This document shows, piece after piece, positions 45,291 through 58,760 of a DNA stretch of 64,000 nucleotides; within the stretch, counting starts at the first letter, position 1, and every line of letters begins with the position of its first letter. The stretch is from contig OU452233.1 in NCBI GenBank assembly GCA_911728455.2, positions 6,554,505 through 6,618,504 of the forward strand, in the 5' to 3' direction. The notes under the pieces were generated by a model. The model had not been told where the DNA came from, did not search any database, and was given only the letters and a program-made list of their open reading frames with translations. This DNA is from Marthasterias glacialis (lineage: Eukaryota; Echinodermata; Asteroidea; Forcipulatida; Asteriidae). The translations under genes and the position numbers were made by a program.

Positions 45291-45574
45291 CATTAACAAA
45301 GATTAAATTCTAGGGCTGCAAATTCTAGGGCTGTTCATGTACTGTAGCTGTTATTACATTAAACAATAAAGTGATTGAAAAAACAAAATGACCAAAACAG
45401 GTCTGTCAAAAACTTAAAAAGGGGGTGTTTAAGTTACACTTGGAAACATTTCTTGAAGAAATTCAATGCTCAAAATTGCAATGAGAAATAAACAAAATAT
45501 ATAGAAACATTCGTACAAAGAAAAGAAGAGCTATGAAATTTTCACATGATAATTTGGTGATGTTTTTTGTCCCG

Positions 45575-45925
45575 GAGGATAGGTGGCTAGCATGATTGTT
45601 TCTGATCAGCGGAGTGTGGGTTCAAGTCCCGGTCATGACACTTGTGTCCTTAAGCAAGGCACTTAACCATTATTGCTTCGTCCTTGGGATGGGACATAAA
45701 GCCGTAGGTACCGTGTTTTGTGTAGTGCATTTAAAAATAATCCAGTCACACTTGTCGCAAAGAGAAGGGGTTTGCCCCAGCGTTTCTGGCAGTGGCTGTT
45801 GAATGCTCCGCAACACTTTGTAAACCTTTATAAGGTGCTACATAACAAAAACAAAATAATAAGTGCCTTGAGTACCTAATTGTTGGTAGATACATGCGCT
45901 ATATAAGACTTTGATTGTTGTACTC
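45575..45925 (+). mobile_element. tRNA-derived SINE, nearly full length
   Basis: Contains gatcagcggagtgtgggttc and the B box gggttcaagtccc, the shared body (ccttaagcaaggcacttaacc, aagagaaggggtttgcccc) and the 3' end ataagtgccttgagtaccta with agactttgattgttg. Confidence 0.75.
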
Positions 45926-46710
45926 TTCCCTTTAAGCTGACACAAAAGTTAATGTTTTAACCCAGAACTGTAAAAAGTCAACTTAAAGACGGAGCAAACT
46001 GTTTATCTAGATGAATCATTGTACATGTATACGTTCACAACCGCATGGTATGTGACTCACATTTCCAGACCACTGGGGATCAATGGGTAGAAATAGAATG
46101 AAAGTTTGTGTAAATCGTTTTTTTCTTTTCTGTAATTTGGTGAAATTTGAAGGGGTGACGTTTTGGATTCCAGATTCGGAATGCTTGTTGTTCTGATGAG
46201 GTGAAATTTTTATGTCTGCTTCAGATGGAAATCATGCCCATTGATTTATTTTACTAGTGGCGAGAATGCTGTTTTTAAAAGTTGCTTGAAATCTATAACT
46301 CAAGGGGTTACCAAAAAGTTGAAATGCCATCATTTCAACATTACATACTGTACCGCCTCCTGAAATGTAGTTTCTAGTTTCGGAACTTTTTTGTCAGCAA
46401 CGACTCTCGCCCCTGAATTTTGTTGTGCTTACAATTCTGTGAAATAAGAACCTGATCACCAGTGCTACATAGTTTAAAATCTTTTGGTGAACCATGGGTG
46501 AACTGATCATGTGCTTGGTACATGTAATCCCCTGTTGAGGTCTGCCCTCTGTTACTTTGTTTTACCGGGTGGCCCCAGTGTACTTTTTTGTTTGACTACA
46601 GGAAGCACCCCTGAGCGCTGCCTGTATCGGGTCCATGACCTCTCCTGTGGTGTTGCACCCCATGTAGTGTAATTACAGCTCTATGCTGTCATCTGAAACA
46701 GAAGTCCTGG

Positions 46711-46852
46711 GATGGATTTCACAAAACTATGTGTAGTCCTAACTTAGGACTAGTCCTAACTTATGACAAGTCATACAAGTTAGGACTAGTTTAATACTCA
46801 TCCTAACTCGAGATAAGACAAAACCTAGCACTTTGTTAAATCCACCCCTGGA
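46711..46852. mobile_element. short MITE with GGATTTCACAAA end
   Basis: Ends ggatggatttcacaaaac and tttgttaaatccacccc are inverted copies; the interior is a cluster of cctaacttaggactagtcct palindromes. Confidence 0.6.
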
Positions 46853-47574
46853 AACTTTTCAAAAAAGTGTCGGGGAAAAAAAGTGCATTTCATTTTGGCT
46901 CTGCAACCTACCGACTCTCGCAGGTGTACTGAATAAGGTAAGGCTGTGTTTGAATCAACAGCTCTGGCAGTGGCTACGACTCTGGCAGTGGCTACGGCTG
47001 GATTGCTGGAAAGTCCTATTCTTACGTAGCCAAGTCACTTGATTGGGACATGGTCTAAGCTTACAGTATTGGGTATAATTTTCTTTTTCAGCGTGGTGTA
47101 TCAGAATTGAAAAGAGTACATGTAATTCTGACTCTGATTGCATGTAAAACAATATAAAATCGTTCTCCGGATGTTTGGTACCAGACCTTTAGGCCTATAA
47201 TCTTATTTTCCTTCCATTCAATGCACGATAAAAATGAGGCTTGAAAAGAAAATAGTCAGGTGCCTAGAAAATGAATTACATTTATTCATTGTATAGACCA
47301 GTCTAAATTGCAGATGTTCTGGACCAGTGTTGCTATTAATTCTCGGACGCAATTTTCCCTTGATACATTTTTTTTTCACCACTGGCATCTTCGGTAAGTG
47401 ATGACGACGCAATCTATACAAAATGCAAGCGTGATGCAAGTTAAATCCCATGTGCTACCCACCCCTCTTACAATGTAAATGTGTCCCAGTAATGGAGGAT
47501 AAGGATTTTGTCTGTGTCGAGGTCTATGTACAGCAAACAAGATTAACCCTAACTGTCCCAAGTCCATCAAAATC

Positions 47575-47860
47575 AATCGGCTGAATATGCTTGATTCCGA
47601 TTGATTCAGTACACTACCAGATTGAAAACATTGGTTGATTTTGATTGAGTTGGTCTTTCAGCAATTTAAAACCACTGGTTGGTTTCTGTAGAGTTGGTCG
47701 AATTGGAAGCCTACTGTACCAAACCAGTCAAAATACTCCAAATGTTAGTGATTGATTCTGGTTGATTCAGTACTTCAGCAAAAAAAGCATTGGTTGATTA
47801 TGATTGATTCAGTACTGTTGCATACTTACTGTCTCTCAGTTGATTGATTTTGGCGGATTT
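47575..47860 (+). repeat. degenerate tandem repeat (GATTGATTCAGTAC)
   Basis: Variants of ttgattctgattgattcagtac recur about five times at 47595, 47640, 47750, 47795 and 47840. Confidence 0.5.
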
Positions 47861-48501
47861 GGTATGGTTTCTACATGTACATGTAGCAAAAACTGCTAGG
47901 GAGTAAGGGTTAAGGTGGTGGCAAATTGGTATGACATTGTACATGTACAGTGTATGTACGTTTCTAATTAGTTTGTATAAAATGTTTTTGTTGTTGAATG
48001 TGTACATGTATGTAATGTACACAAATACCACCTCTTTATAATAAACAGTATAATAAACTCAAACGAAGGATTTGGGCATGTTACTGTTACATGAAAAATT
48101 CCACTGAAGGAGTGTAAAGCTATGCTCAAGGTCAAGTTGCTCAAACGAACTGTACGTAGTAACATCCGAATGCATATCAAGCCGCACCAACCCCCCACAG
48201 TGTGCTTGTGTCTGCTTGTACATACGCATGTACACTTAAAACATTGTGTGCATTCCGCTGCACACTGAATCATCTTCCTAAGGGCATGATATTTGAAAAT
48301 TCCAAGAAGAGGTTCTCAACGAGATTAAAGAGTTGGGCGCGCCATTTGTGACTTCTCCTTATACTAAGTGTCTGTCAATTGACAGCAGTATGCAAAATGT
48401 ACTCCCCACACGAAGCCCGGGATGTTTTGTTTTTGTTTCCATGTTGGGTTGCACTTGGTTCAACGACCCTGACCTTGTAATGCTCTTCATCTAATCAGCC
48501 A

Positions 48502-48699
48502 GGACCCAATTTCATACAGCTGTTTTAAAAATTGCTTAACACTGAAAAATCTTGCTGAGCAGATACAGGTTAACTTCCAAAATACCATGTAATGCACTGT
48601 TAGTAACTGGTGCCCTGCTAAGTTTTGCTTAGCAGAACAATTTACTAAGCCACATTTTTCTGCCAGACAGCTTTATAACAATATTAAATTTGGTCCAGG
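48502..48699. mobile_element. MITE, GGGCCCAATTTCATAG family copy 3
   Basis: Decayed copy with ends ggacccaatttcatacagct and aaatttggtcc; interior ctgagcagat and tttgcttagcagaa. Confidence 0.65.
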
Positions 48700-48886
48700 T
48701 TACGGTGACCAAATAACGAAGGCAGTTTCCGAATTGACAGCTTTGACAGCGGCTATGGTCGGATTGCTGGAAAGGCCTACAACTTCAACCCCTGAGGACC
48801 AGTCAATATTCTCTCCAAGTGGTCCGGCTGGCTAGTTCAGTGTAGAAAAGCATCCCTAAATGCCCCATTTACAATGTACATGTAGT

Positions 48887-48948
48887 ATGAACCATGGACC
48901 AGTGAAAAAGCTGACATATGAACCATGGACCAGTGAAAAAGCTGACGG
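48887..48948 (+). repeat. two-copy tandem repeat, about 32 bp
   Basis: tatgaaccatggaccagtga-aaaagctgac occurs twice in a row. Confidence 0.85.
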
Positions 48949-51193
48949 ACTAGTAAAGCGAAAAGCTATCTTGTCCTGCTGGCCAGCCCTTGAAAAAGTT
49001 AAGGACAAACCGTTTTTGTTTTTTACTGGTCTGATTTCTGTGATTATCGGTATAGCATTTGGTGATTCTGAGGAAGGTTAAATATTGAGATAACGACTCG
49101 ATTACTTTACAATTATCAGATTTGAGAGAGCAAAGTGGGACACGACTATTGTAGAAATGAGCATTGAGAACGAACCCACAGACACACACACATGCACGCA
49201 TGTACACACCGGGGGTTGGGGGTGGAAATCTGCATTTCTTATGGCTTGATCCCACGCATGACAGTGTTGTGAATCGTTGGATGGCTCGTCCCGCGTCTAG
49301 TCTAGCCGCCTCCACAGTGAAATGGAGACTGGCCTTTTGAGATGAAATGCCCGCACAACGGGGAGAAAAAGATCTGCTTGTGCCATAAACACCTACATAA
49401 GTGGGCTGTTAACCACAATGCTTTAGCCAACTGCATTCAGACTGGAATTAAATCCTGTCCCAGAGTGTATTTGAATGTCAGAGATTGAAAGTCGAGCACT
49501 CTTTTTTTTCTTTTTTTTTGAATATTTTTTTCTTTTCACGTAGTGGACAGGTTGCCTTGCAGGCTGAAGAAGTAATCTTTGACTTGATTTATCGAGCATT
49601 AAGATTAGCTGTGGCTCTTACATGTTTGTTGCCTGAAATATCAGTCAGTTGCATTTGTTCAGGGAAATCTTTAGGCTTTTCACCCTATCAACGTCCAATC
49701 TGTGTCGAAATCTAAACTGGTCAACTCCGTGCTCACTCGGTAAAATTTCAACACTGTTCAAATCCACTCTCCTCTGTACTAGCTCTGCTTGTGGGTCACA
49801 CGTGTGACTTTCTACCCCGTGTATTGTGCAATCGTTTCACACTGCCAGGGTCCTACATGGATCCAAGCAGAAAACTCCTGTACTACATTGTGCCACAATG
49901 TGTCTGCTGCATGCACGGATCGAAAATGAACCCCGGAGTGTTCACACTATGGCTTTCGACATGCGTAGGAATTTTTAACACAGGTCGAAAGCCCTCAACC
50001 CACCTCCCAACCAGGGTTGGTTTCAGCACAGATCGAGCACTCTACATGGGTCAACGCCAGATTAAAATGTTGTAGTGTGAAAAAGCCAGTGAAACTTACA
50101 TGGATTGGACAAGGGGCACCCATGGTAAATGCTGTGGGGTGCAGGGGGTTAGCTCGGGGCTTAAACATTTTTTGATAATTTAACCCTCTTACTGTCTGAC
50201 CCTTTAATATCTTCCACTGTGGTTTTCATGATTTATGACCAGCCTGCTATGTGACACCTTGGGTTGAATGGTGATTCAACACATTATGCTGTGTACACAG
50301 TTGTGCCACCATACACAACCTGTGCAGTAGAATAGTTTGAAATGGTTGGTTTACTTGCTGGAAAATGTTACCAAGAGTAGGTGGTCCCTCAGAAAGATTT
50401 TCAAAACAAACTCAAAGGAATTGCCTCGTTGTTTGCAATGCTTTCATTATACATCAGAGATGCAACTTTTCCGATTTAAATCGGAATTTATCAAACTTCT
50501 TATTTTTTTACCCCCAAATTCTGATTTTTTTTCCGACCCCCAAAAATCATATTCTCCCCAATTTCATCATTTTTTATGGAGTATTTTCTCCCATTTAATC
50601 AGCCCACGATCCCACTACTTCCAGCAGGGTTCACACTTACCTAAATTCCTCACATTGTCCAAAATGGGGACAAGCAAGTTTTAGCATTAGAATCTTACAC
50701 TTATTTTTTAATTTAAAAATTGCGTACCTTGGGGTCAATGGCAGGCAACCTAAAAATATTTTTTTTAAATGAATAAATATTCATACATTGCAAAATGATC
50801 AAAATAAGAAGTCAACATCCTAATTAAGTACCCATACGTGTTTTATCAAGGTCATTCATAATTTATTTCTCACGTGTATGTATGCCATGCTCATTTGTAA
50901 TATTTACCACCATCTGGTTGTTGCGTACTTCTTAAATGTGCAGGAACAGCATTGTCGTAATGACGAATGGGTATGTTACGTATGTGTGTATGTTGTTCTT
51001 GGGATCATTGCTAGACTAAACATCAATAATAGAATGCTTGCATACTCTACTTCTGGTGGCCAGTCATTAGCAATGTAAATGCAGCTTTAACACCTGATAA
51101 AAAATATATTAAAAAACATTTACAAATGTGTATTACACATTCTCAAGAAGTTTATTTGATGTAATGAGTGCATCAGGGATAAAGAATAAGATT

Positions 51194-51360
51194 CAGGCCT
51201 GATACTCTGCTCTGGTAAGAAAAAGGCAGTTTCTCCTCGGTAAGGGGCACCGTCAAGAGGGACATCAAAGTGTGTACTAGAACAAGAGGCACCAAGGCAA
51301 TGACCACCCTGGGCATAGAGTCAATTTCCCCATTTGCCCCCCTGTGAAAAATCAGGCCTA
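51194..51360 (+). mobile_element. AGGCCTG family copy 4
   Basis: Bounded by tcaggcctgata and aaatcaggcct; body cggtaaggggcaccgtcaag and aggcaccaaggcaatgacca. Confidence 0.6.
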
Positions 51361-51381
51361 ATGATTTTTGGTTTACCTTAA

Positions 51382-51709
51382 AGGAGCAATTCAGAATTGG
51401 TAAGACAAAATATACTTCAAGATCGCAGATTTACATAAAACTTACACGGTATAACGATGATGATAGTAGAAATGCCACATTTGATGAGAAATAGATAAAC
51501 TAGTTTTCCGATTGGAGTTTATCACTCAGAAGCTTTTTATTATTCATGACAACTTCTTTGAAATGTGTAATCGGTTTTTCACTATTTTCTCGTGACCCAG
51601 ATGGCCGATTGATCTCAAACTTCTACAGGTTTGTCAGTTTAGGTTTATGGTGGATTACATAAAGTGCTTACACTGTTCTGTTGGCAAAAACCAATTCTGA
51701 ATTGCTCCT
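51382..51709. mobile_element. TTAA-flanked MITE (piggyBac-like)
   Basis: A perfect 19-bp terminal inverted repeat (aggagcaattcagaattgg / ccaattctgaattgctcct) is flanked by TTAA on both sides (51378-51381, 51710-51713). TTAA target duplication is the hallmark of piggyBac elements. 328 bp, non-coding. Confidence 0.75.
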
Positions 51710-54036
51710 TTAACACTGAATCACCGATGCACAGTAGCACTGTATTCCTACTTTAATTGCTCATAGAGGTAGTGCTGTCCAAGTTTTTTTTTTCACACAT
51801 CATTCATAATTACGATTTTCATTCAGTTTCATTGAATGAATGTTAGTTTTTCATTTAACTGAAGTTTATTATATATATTTTTATTTAAATTACTTTAATT
51901 TAATTTAACTTTATTTTATTTTATTGAAATTAATTTTTTTCTAATTTACTTTTATTTTCTATTCTGTTATCTGACTGTTTTTGTTTAATGTTTCTATTGT
52001 TTCGGTTTAACCCTTTGCAAAGTTTTTAATTAATTTGTTAAATGTATAAATTTTCTTATGTAATCTGACCGCAATTCAGCTGTTGGCTGCAATGGTCAAT
52101 AAACCATTTCAGATCAAATCAAATCAAGCATTGTATTACAGTCATAGTTATAGAGCTAGAGGGCATACTGTACAAAATCCAGCGACAAGAAGCATTTTTG
52201 ACCAATGTTGAGAAAATGGTGCAGACCAATCATATTACACTGGTCACTCATCAGTTTACACAGCAAACATTTTCTAAGTGGCCATTTGTATGCAAATTGA
52301 CCCATAGGGATTTTCGCCCATGGTGGGCAGCAAAGCTCTGTGCGTGCATGACGTAGCGAGTGCACCCTCTAGTTCTTATATATTAACTCTATGGTTACAG
52401 TGCTTCATACATCAGGGTAAGGATTAGATTCTCTGTGGTGACCAAAACATATATCCCTGATAGCAGTTATTACATCAATTAAATTTTTCTTCTGGAATAT
52501 TTCAAGGCACACCGAGACAATGCCTAGTGGCATGAAGGAAGATCAGGGTTCTGCAATAAGCCCCAATGGCGAACTAAGCAACAACCAAAAAATAAATCAA
52601 AAACTTTTTGTTTTTCAGAAAATTCATAAAAACATGAAATAAAACCATTGACAATGCTCCAGACTGCACAGTAATGCTTTTAAAACCAAAGATAAACATA
52701 AAGTAAAAACTAGACGTTCATGATGTTGTCATCAAATGATAGGTGACCAGAAATTTTACATTATGGCCATCTTTATACCATGCATGGAGTAGCGTTTAAA
52801 TCTGTGAACATTTATACAGGGTTCTCCCCATGCACAAGCTAGTGTATCGGGCCGATATGCGCGAATTACGGGCCAATACGCAGAAATTACGGCCGATACG
52901 CCCAAACAAAAATATTAAGAAAAAATCACAAAAAATCCTAACATAAAACCATTTTAAAAGCTGCAGATTGCACAGTAGAGCTTTTCAAACCAAACATACA
53001 CATTAAATAAAAGCATTCCAAGGACCTACTACCAATTCAGCGTGCCTCGGCCACACGTTCAAAATTTGGGTCCAGAATGCCCCACAGTTTTGAAAAATCC
53101 TGAGGAGAACCCTGTTATTTATAATCTTACCATTGTTGTGTATGCCCCAAAGCTTCAAGCCCTGGTGTAACTCACAAATGCATAAATTTGTTGCCACCTT
53201 GTTTCTATTGTAAATCAACGAGATGAACTTTCACGCCTTGCATAAACTTTGTACCACTTGCAGTGTAATGAAATATTTATGAAGTGATGCACTGTGTAAT
53301 GTAAATGAACTGAGTTCAAAATAATTTCCTTGGATAAAATGATTCAGTTGCTGGTGATGTGTATACTATAATGCCCTTCAGTGTGTTCAGGTACACTGAA
53401 TGAGATGAACGTATGCATTTTGCACACAAATTTTGTTCATACAGGTGCATGTTTGTGGCCCTTGACCTTGATGCCCCGTGAATATTTCCAGAGGAAAGTT
53501 TTTTTTAAAACAGCCCCCTTGTCTCTTAGGAAAAAGCCACCCCCTGCAAGAATGAACAGGTCTGGAGAAAGACCATCGTTTCACTTTGAAATCACATTTG
53601 AAAAGTGAATCCAAGAGTAAATGATATGTGGCATTACCATCGTCTTATTCAATATATTCATAAATACCTGTGACATATCCATACTGCAGTATAAACATGG
53701 TAAATGGTATTTAAACATAGACTGAGTAAAGTGAGTCAAAAGAGGGCGCTATCAAATGATTGCGCAGAGCGCGCAAATTTCATGGAGATCATTGGAAGCA
53801 TGCAAATTTTACTTGCATAAGTTCAAATTTGCTTAGTGTTAGTTTAAACTTGTGTTCACAAGTTTGAATTTTGCGTGGTGTGAAGAACTCAACGTGGATA
53901 GAAATTTAATGCAGAATCAAGGTGAGCTGAGGCTGAACTGTCAGATTTTTCTCAACCTTTAAGTGTTTTTGATGTTTTTAACAGAAAGATATTTACGAAT
54001 GGGAATAATACTGTATTGAATTGGTTTTGACAAGTT

Positions 54037-54150
54037 GCTTAAACATGGGGAGGCCTCAATTATCAAGAACCAGGCTGCCTGGTTCTTGATAATTTTACTT
54101 CGACTTCGTCTTGGTAAAATTATTAAGAACCAGGCCTCACCATGCTTAAA
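54037..54150. mobile_element. foldback element with nested palindrome
   Basis: Outer arms gcttaaacatggggaggcct and aggcctcaccatgcttaaac are inverted copies. Inside, 18-bp arms 54058-54075 and 54077-54094 (aattatcaagaaccaggc) form a near-perfect palindrome around one T, followed by a partial repeat of the same arm at 54117-54133. Confidence 0.75.
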
Positions 54151-55671
54151 CAACTACAGTAGTTGAAAACCTCTTCCCTACACTTTCATTCCCTTATTGC
54201 AATGTACTCTTTTAAAGAAAGAGCAACATGGCAAGTTGATAGGTGTACATGTACATGTAGATAGATAAATATGTAGATCGATAAATATGTGAGTGCCCAC
54301 AGTGTCAACTGACAAGGTACAGCCTAGTTCAAGGTACACCATCTGCTACCAATCTGACACTAGTAGTGTGTACTGATTAGAAACTGGTGGTCCCAGGGCC
54401 CAAGGAGACCCCAATGTGTTCAGTCCTGATTGGATGAACGACCTCAGGTCAACCAGAATCTTACTGCTAGTGGTTGATTATACATAAACAGAACATCCAC
54501 TGACAACAGTGGTAAATCACCAATGCACCCTCAACCACCCCACCTCACACTTAATAAGGGATCTGATGATTTTGCCATTTACTTCAAATAAAAAAAAATT
54601 GACAACTATGATTGTTTTTTTTCCCCCTCAGATTTCAATTGTTTCTAAAGTATTGCATCAGTTTTTCTGAATGTACAGGTGTGCAAGTCCAGCCACAGTT
54701 AAACCATGCCTCTGGGCCTTAAAAGGCCAACCGGCACTGCTATGTAAAACTGCCCCCAAACTAAAAGCCCAGATCTTCAGGTTATCTGTTCAAACACAGA
54801 GAGGAAGGACCAGCCTTGCTCTATAGTTCGAAAAGGATTGTAAACTAGAGTCTTTAAGATCATGAATTTTTAACTGCTTCCCAAAAGGGTGTATTTTGTT
54901 TGAAAACTTGTTGCTGTGTATGAGTTATCAACAGACATACGTATTTTCTTTTCATCCGGACACCATGGGTAGTCTGGTGCCTGTAAATAAGTTTTGGTAC
55001 ATTGTATTTGAATGTGGTGCAGTTGGATTGGGTCCAGGTACCTACTGTGCGGAGCGGAGCAGCTTTGTCGCCCATCAAGGAGGGCTGGGGCAACATATCA
55101 CGACATCACAGTGGGTTTTTTACGTTGGTGCTGTGCGTGCTCGTGCAAAGTCATAAAGAATGTTTGGACCAAACATGTACACGAATGTTGCCTGGGAAGT
55201 TATAACTTTGGGTCTGGATTGGAATCGAATTTGACAGCGATGGATTACAGAGTATGCACAAAGAATGCTGTCATTTGAAAACATGCTGTTGTGTTCATCT
55301 TTGTTGTGTGTTATCATGTGCTGATTTCACTCTGAAGTTTTCTACATGGACGTTTATAATATACAGTGTAGACGTTTTTACTCTGCATTTTAAATGCGTA
55401 AGCTGAATAGCAAAAGGGTGAAAGAGTGAACAATTACACGTACATTAGTACATGGAGTTGATTAAGTTACTGGAAGTTGCCTAAGTACAAGGGGAGCTTG
55501 GCTAATTCCTTTTAAGAACTTCAATGCAAAAACATTTTTTTCTTTTACATATATATGCCCCTATGAATTTTTAAACTTCCTCTGTGGAGTTATTATTCAT
55601 TTACAAGGTGGTGGTTTTAAAGTAGTGTGGAAACAGTTCATTGAGAGTTTTGGTGGCTCTGTAAAAAACCT

Positions 55672-55803
55672 GGGCCCAATTTCATGGCTCTGCTTACCGC
55701 GGAATTGAGCGCTTACGCCCTGCCACGGCCCATGGCAGTACGCACTTTACAGGGCGCCATCAGCACAGAATTCTTTGGTAACCAGTGCCATGAAATTGGG
55801 CCC
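55672..55803. mobile_element. MITE, GGGCCCAATTTCATAG family copy 4
   Basis: Short copy with ends gggcccaatttcatggc and gccatgaaattgggccc; GC-rich interior. Confidence 0.75.
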
Positions 55804-55822
55804 TGATGGAGCAACGTGAAGT

Positions 55823-55857
55823 ACATGTACATGTACATGTACATGTGTACATGTACA
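55823..55857 (+). repeat. ACATGT repeat
   Basis: Run of gtacatgtacatgtacatgt units; self-complementary. Confidence 0.9.
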
Positions 55858-56656
55858 TCATTGCCTCATATTTTCACAAAGCAAACTGTAAAAGCAAACT
55901 GTGAAACATTAATCATTTTAGTAGTGAATACGTTTTTATAGTCAAAATAACAGGTTCAGCGATTTTGTGCATCGATCAAATGCATGCGCTTATTTCGATG
56001 GTGGCAATCAAAATAAGCAATAACGATTTTGGAGGTCAACAATGGGAGGCTTTCTGTGTCATTAGCTGGCAGCAGACTTACCAGGGGAAAGTTATTGCTC
56101 GCAGAAATGTGGGAATACTCGGAACGGCGTAAACCATGGAAAATTACCTGGTATATCTGCTGCTGCCAAACGTTTCACAGTTTCCCATTGCTACTTGCTT
56201 ATCGTTGACATTTTTTCAGATGAGAATAATACTCTATAAACTCTTACGGTCCCAAATCCTTCTGTCCAATTACCAAAGTGAAGGATTCTGAAGGACTGGA
56301 GCTAGGAGGCCCAAACAACAAGTGCTTATCACAGGATCAGGCATACCAATCTTTTCCAAGTCCAAAACAGTGTGGAGTGTCATAGAACAAGAGGATATTG
56401 GAGGATTGAGTCCACACACCAGCCAAACTGCCTAGTCTGTAAGGGTTTTAAGGTACTAATAAATTTACATTTGGATTGATATTACTAAAAATCTTCCCCC
56501 CCCCCTCGATAATTAACAATCCTGTACTGTAAGCCTGCTTTGTCTTTAAGTTGATATTTGCTTGTAGGATGTCATTTGTAATACTTTTATTTACGATGTC
56601 ACTAGATTCCTGAGGACCCTTTCAGTCGTGAAATAGGCAAGTTGCTATCAACCATC

Positions 56657-56972
56657 AGGGCTCGAAATTTACATTGGACTGCAGGCCGGAGGCCAACGAT
56701 TGTAGCATCGGGCCAGTTAACTCATGACTGGACAAGTCCGGCGGTCTTTTGTTTTATTGTTCAATTGTTCACTTCTAATCTATCTTTCAATTCTGTTGAG
56801 TATTGAAGAATACTTACATGTAACCCTGATACAAAATAAGATCAATTTTTTCTGAGTACTTTTTTGTTAAACTGAGTGGGCATTTTTTTTCTTCTGATTT
56901 CAATTCTGGTCCAGTAAACACTTACAAGCCCTGCGATCTTGTGGATTTTTCTCCCAAATTCAAGCCCTGGCA
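56657..56972. mobile_element. possible hAT-like MITE
   Basis: Ends cagggctcgaaattta and aaattcaagccctg are inverted copies. CAGGG ends are common in hAT elements, but I could not find a target duplication. Confidence 0.4.
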
Positions 56973-57279
56973 AGAAGTTCCCACTTGTTATCACTATCAG
57001 TGGATAGAGACTTTGGGTCTAAAAAAAAGTACAGCTTGGGAAAACCCCAAACTTTAACAATGATGTCATCAACATCAGGTTTTCTTATTTTGTAAAAAGA
57101 AACCTATCGTGTGGGAAATTACAACAGAGAGGAAGAACGATTTATTTTGGTAAGGTATTCAAACATTAAATTGGTACTATGTACTTTCAACTCTGTTTTC
57201 TTTACGTGTATACCTGCCAGACAGACAATGGTAGGATTCGGTAGGGACTTTCCCCTTAGGTTTATGTAAATATATCCAA

Positions 57280-57400
57280 AGGCCGTGTCCGACTTGGCTA
57301 TGGCTACGGCTGGATCGCAGCGTCACCATGCGTTGAAGTGGTATGGGACGTCCTTAGCAGCAGCGGTAGCCAGAGCCGTAGCCGACAATTCGACAAGAGA
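57280..57400. mobile_element. MITE with CTACGGCT ends
   Basis: tgtccgacttggctatggct-acggct at the left is the approximate complement of agccagagccgtagccgaca-att at the right. Fragments of the same family are at about 46935-47055 (tandem ctctggcagtggctacg) and 48710-48830. Confidence 0.55.
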
Positions 57401-57999
57401 ACAAGTCCATAGAAATTGCTACAAGGGGAAGAACAATATCATAAAAAGTGGGGGCTTTTATTTCTGGGAGCTTTTTTTCTGTGCGTACTTCCCCAATCAT
57501 TCAATTATTCAGGAAAAAGGTATGTTTTGATTCTTGCTTTAAACTCTTTTACTTTATGAGAGTCGGAACTTGAATGTCTTCCTGGTGGTTGTTTGTGTGT
57601 GTTTCAGTTTGTCATCAGAACATTTGTATTGAATCCCTCTCGGGTATTGTGCAACAAAACCTTCATGTCATAAATAGACTTGCCAATGTTTTTTATTTTT
57701 GTAAGGATTTTTAAACATAGCAGCTGTGTTGCGTAACAGATCAACGTTTTGATTATGTGTTAGATACTTTACGGGACTCTGTTTACTTTTTCTCTATGGT
57801 TTACTTCAATAGTGTTCATAAAAGTAAGAAGTAGCAAGACTTAAAACACTCAAAGTCGATTCCAAGGAAGGTTGAACATTTCATCTGCAGAATACCATGT
57901 AAGTTCACATTAATATTTGACAATACTTATTATTTTGGTTTACCCTTTTACTGGTGTGTAATAAGCACAGTTCTTTCCAAGTGTTTCGGAAAATCCATT

Positions 58000-58090
58000 G
58001 GCTACTCTAGTAGGATTTGAACCCACAACCCTGCATTCTAGAGGACATTTATCTTAAATGCTCAACTACCGAGATTATCTGGTGATGAGA
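58000..58090 (-). mobile_element. tRNA-like SINE head
   Basis: On the minus strand cggtagttgagca and gtgggttcaaatcctac are A- and B-box-like, with a long spacer between them. Confidence 0.4.
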
Positions 58091-58479
58091 GGCTAATTCG
58101 AATCCTGTGTTTACATCGGTCAAATATTTTAAGATGTTTTTCTTTCCAATTTACTATTGTATTTGTAACTTATTCATTGAGGTGACATACATACTGTAGA
58201 AATTAAAGATAAAATATCTGCCAAGTTTCAAAGAGGACACAAAATTTCAGAATTATTTCTGATTTCAGATGTTTTATAAAGCCTGTCTGCTGAAGAAGTA
58301 GCCGATATTTTCTTCAGATATAAACAAATCATGCTCTTTGGTCTACTTCTCTAGTCTACTTCTCTTGAAATCTTCAACTGAAAAATCAGTGTGCACATTA
58401 AATGTACATGTATGCACTCTACGCAAAATATTTTCTGGCTTTGGAGCACATGTACAAAGAGCCTTGTCTTGCATCCTTC

Positions 58480-58760
58480 AGATCGGACAAAAAGCTGTTG
58501 GTCCCATGTTTTGTGTAATACGTGTCAAAGAACCCAGTCACACTTATCCCTAAGAGAAGGGGTTTGCCCCGGTGTTTCTGGCAGTGGCTGCTGAGTTTGC
58601 CACAGCACCTTGTAAACCATTACAAGGTGCTACACAAATGGCTCTCATAAAAAAAAATCAAAGAACCTGTCTTAAGAATAATGTAATAAGTGCCTTGAGT
58701 ACCTAATTTTTGGTAGATACGTGTGCTTTAAGACTTGGGTATTATTGTTGTTATCATTCC
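58480..58760 (+). mobile_element. tRNA-derived SINE, 5' truncated
   Basis: Begins inside the body (ctgttggtcccatgttttgt), with aagagaaggggtttgccccg, ccttgtaaaccattacaagg and the 3' module ataagtgccttgagtaccta ending in attattgttg. Confidence 0.7.

Larger units (their letters stand above)
43336..51193. other. no protein gene seen; intron or intergenic with repeats
   Basis: Apart from the MITEs, SINE and small repeats listed, this stretch is AT-rich and without exons I could support. Some open frames (e.g. 44608-44865) have no splice context or recognisable domain. Confidence 0.35.
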
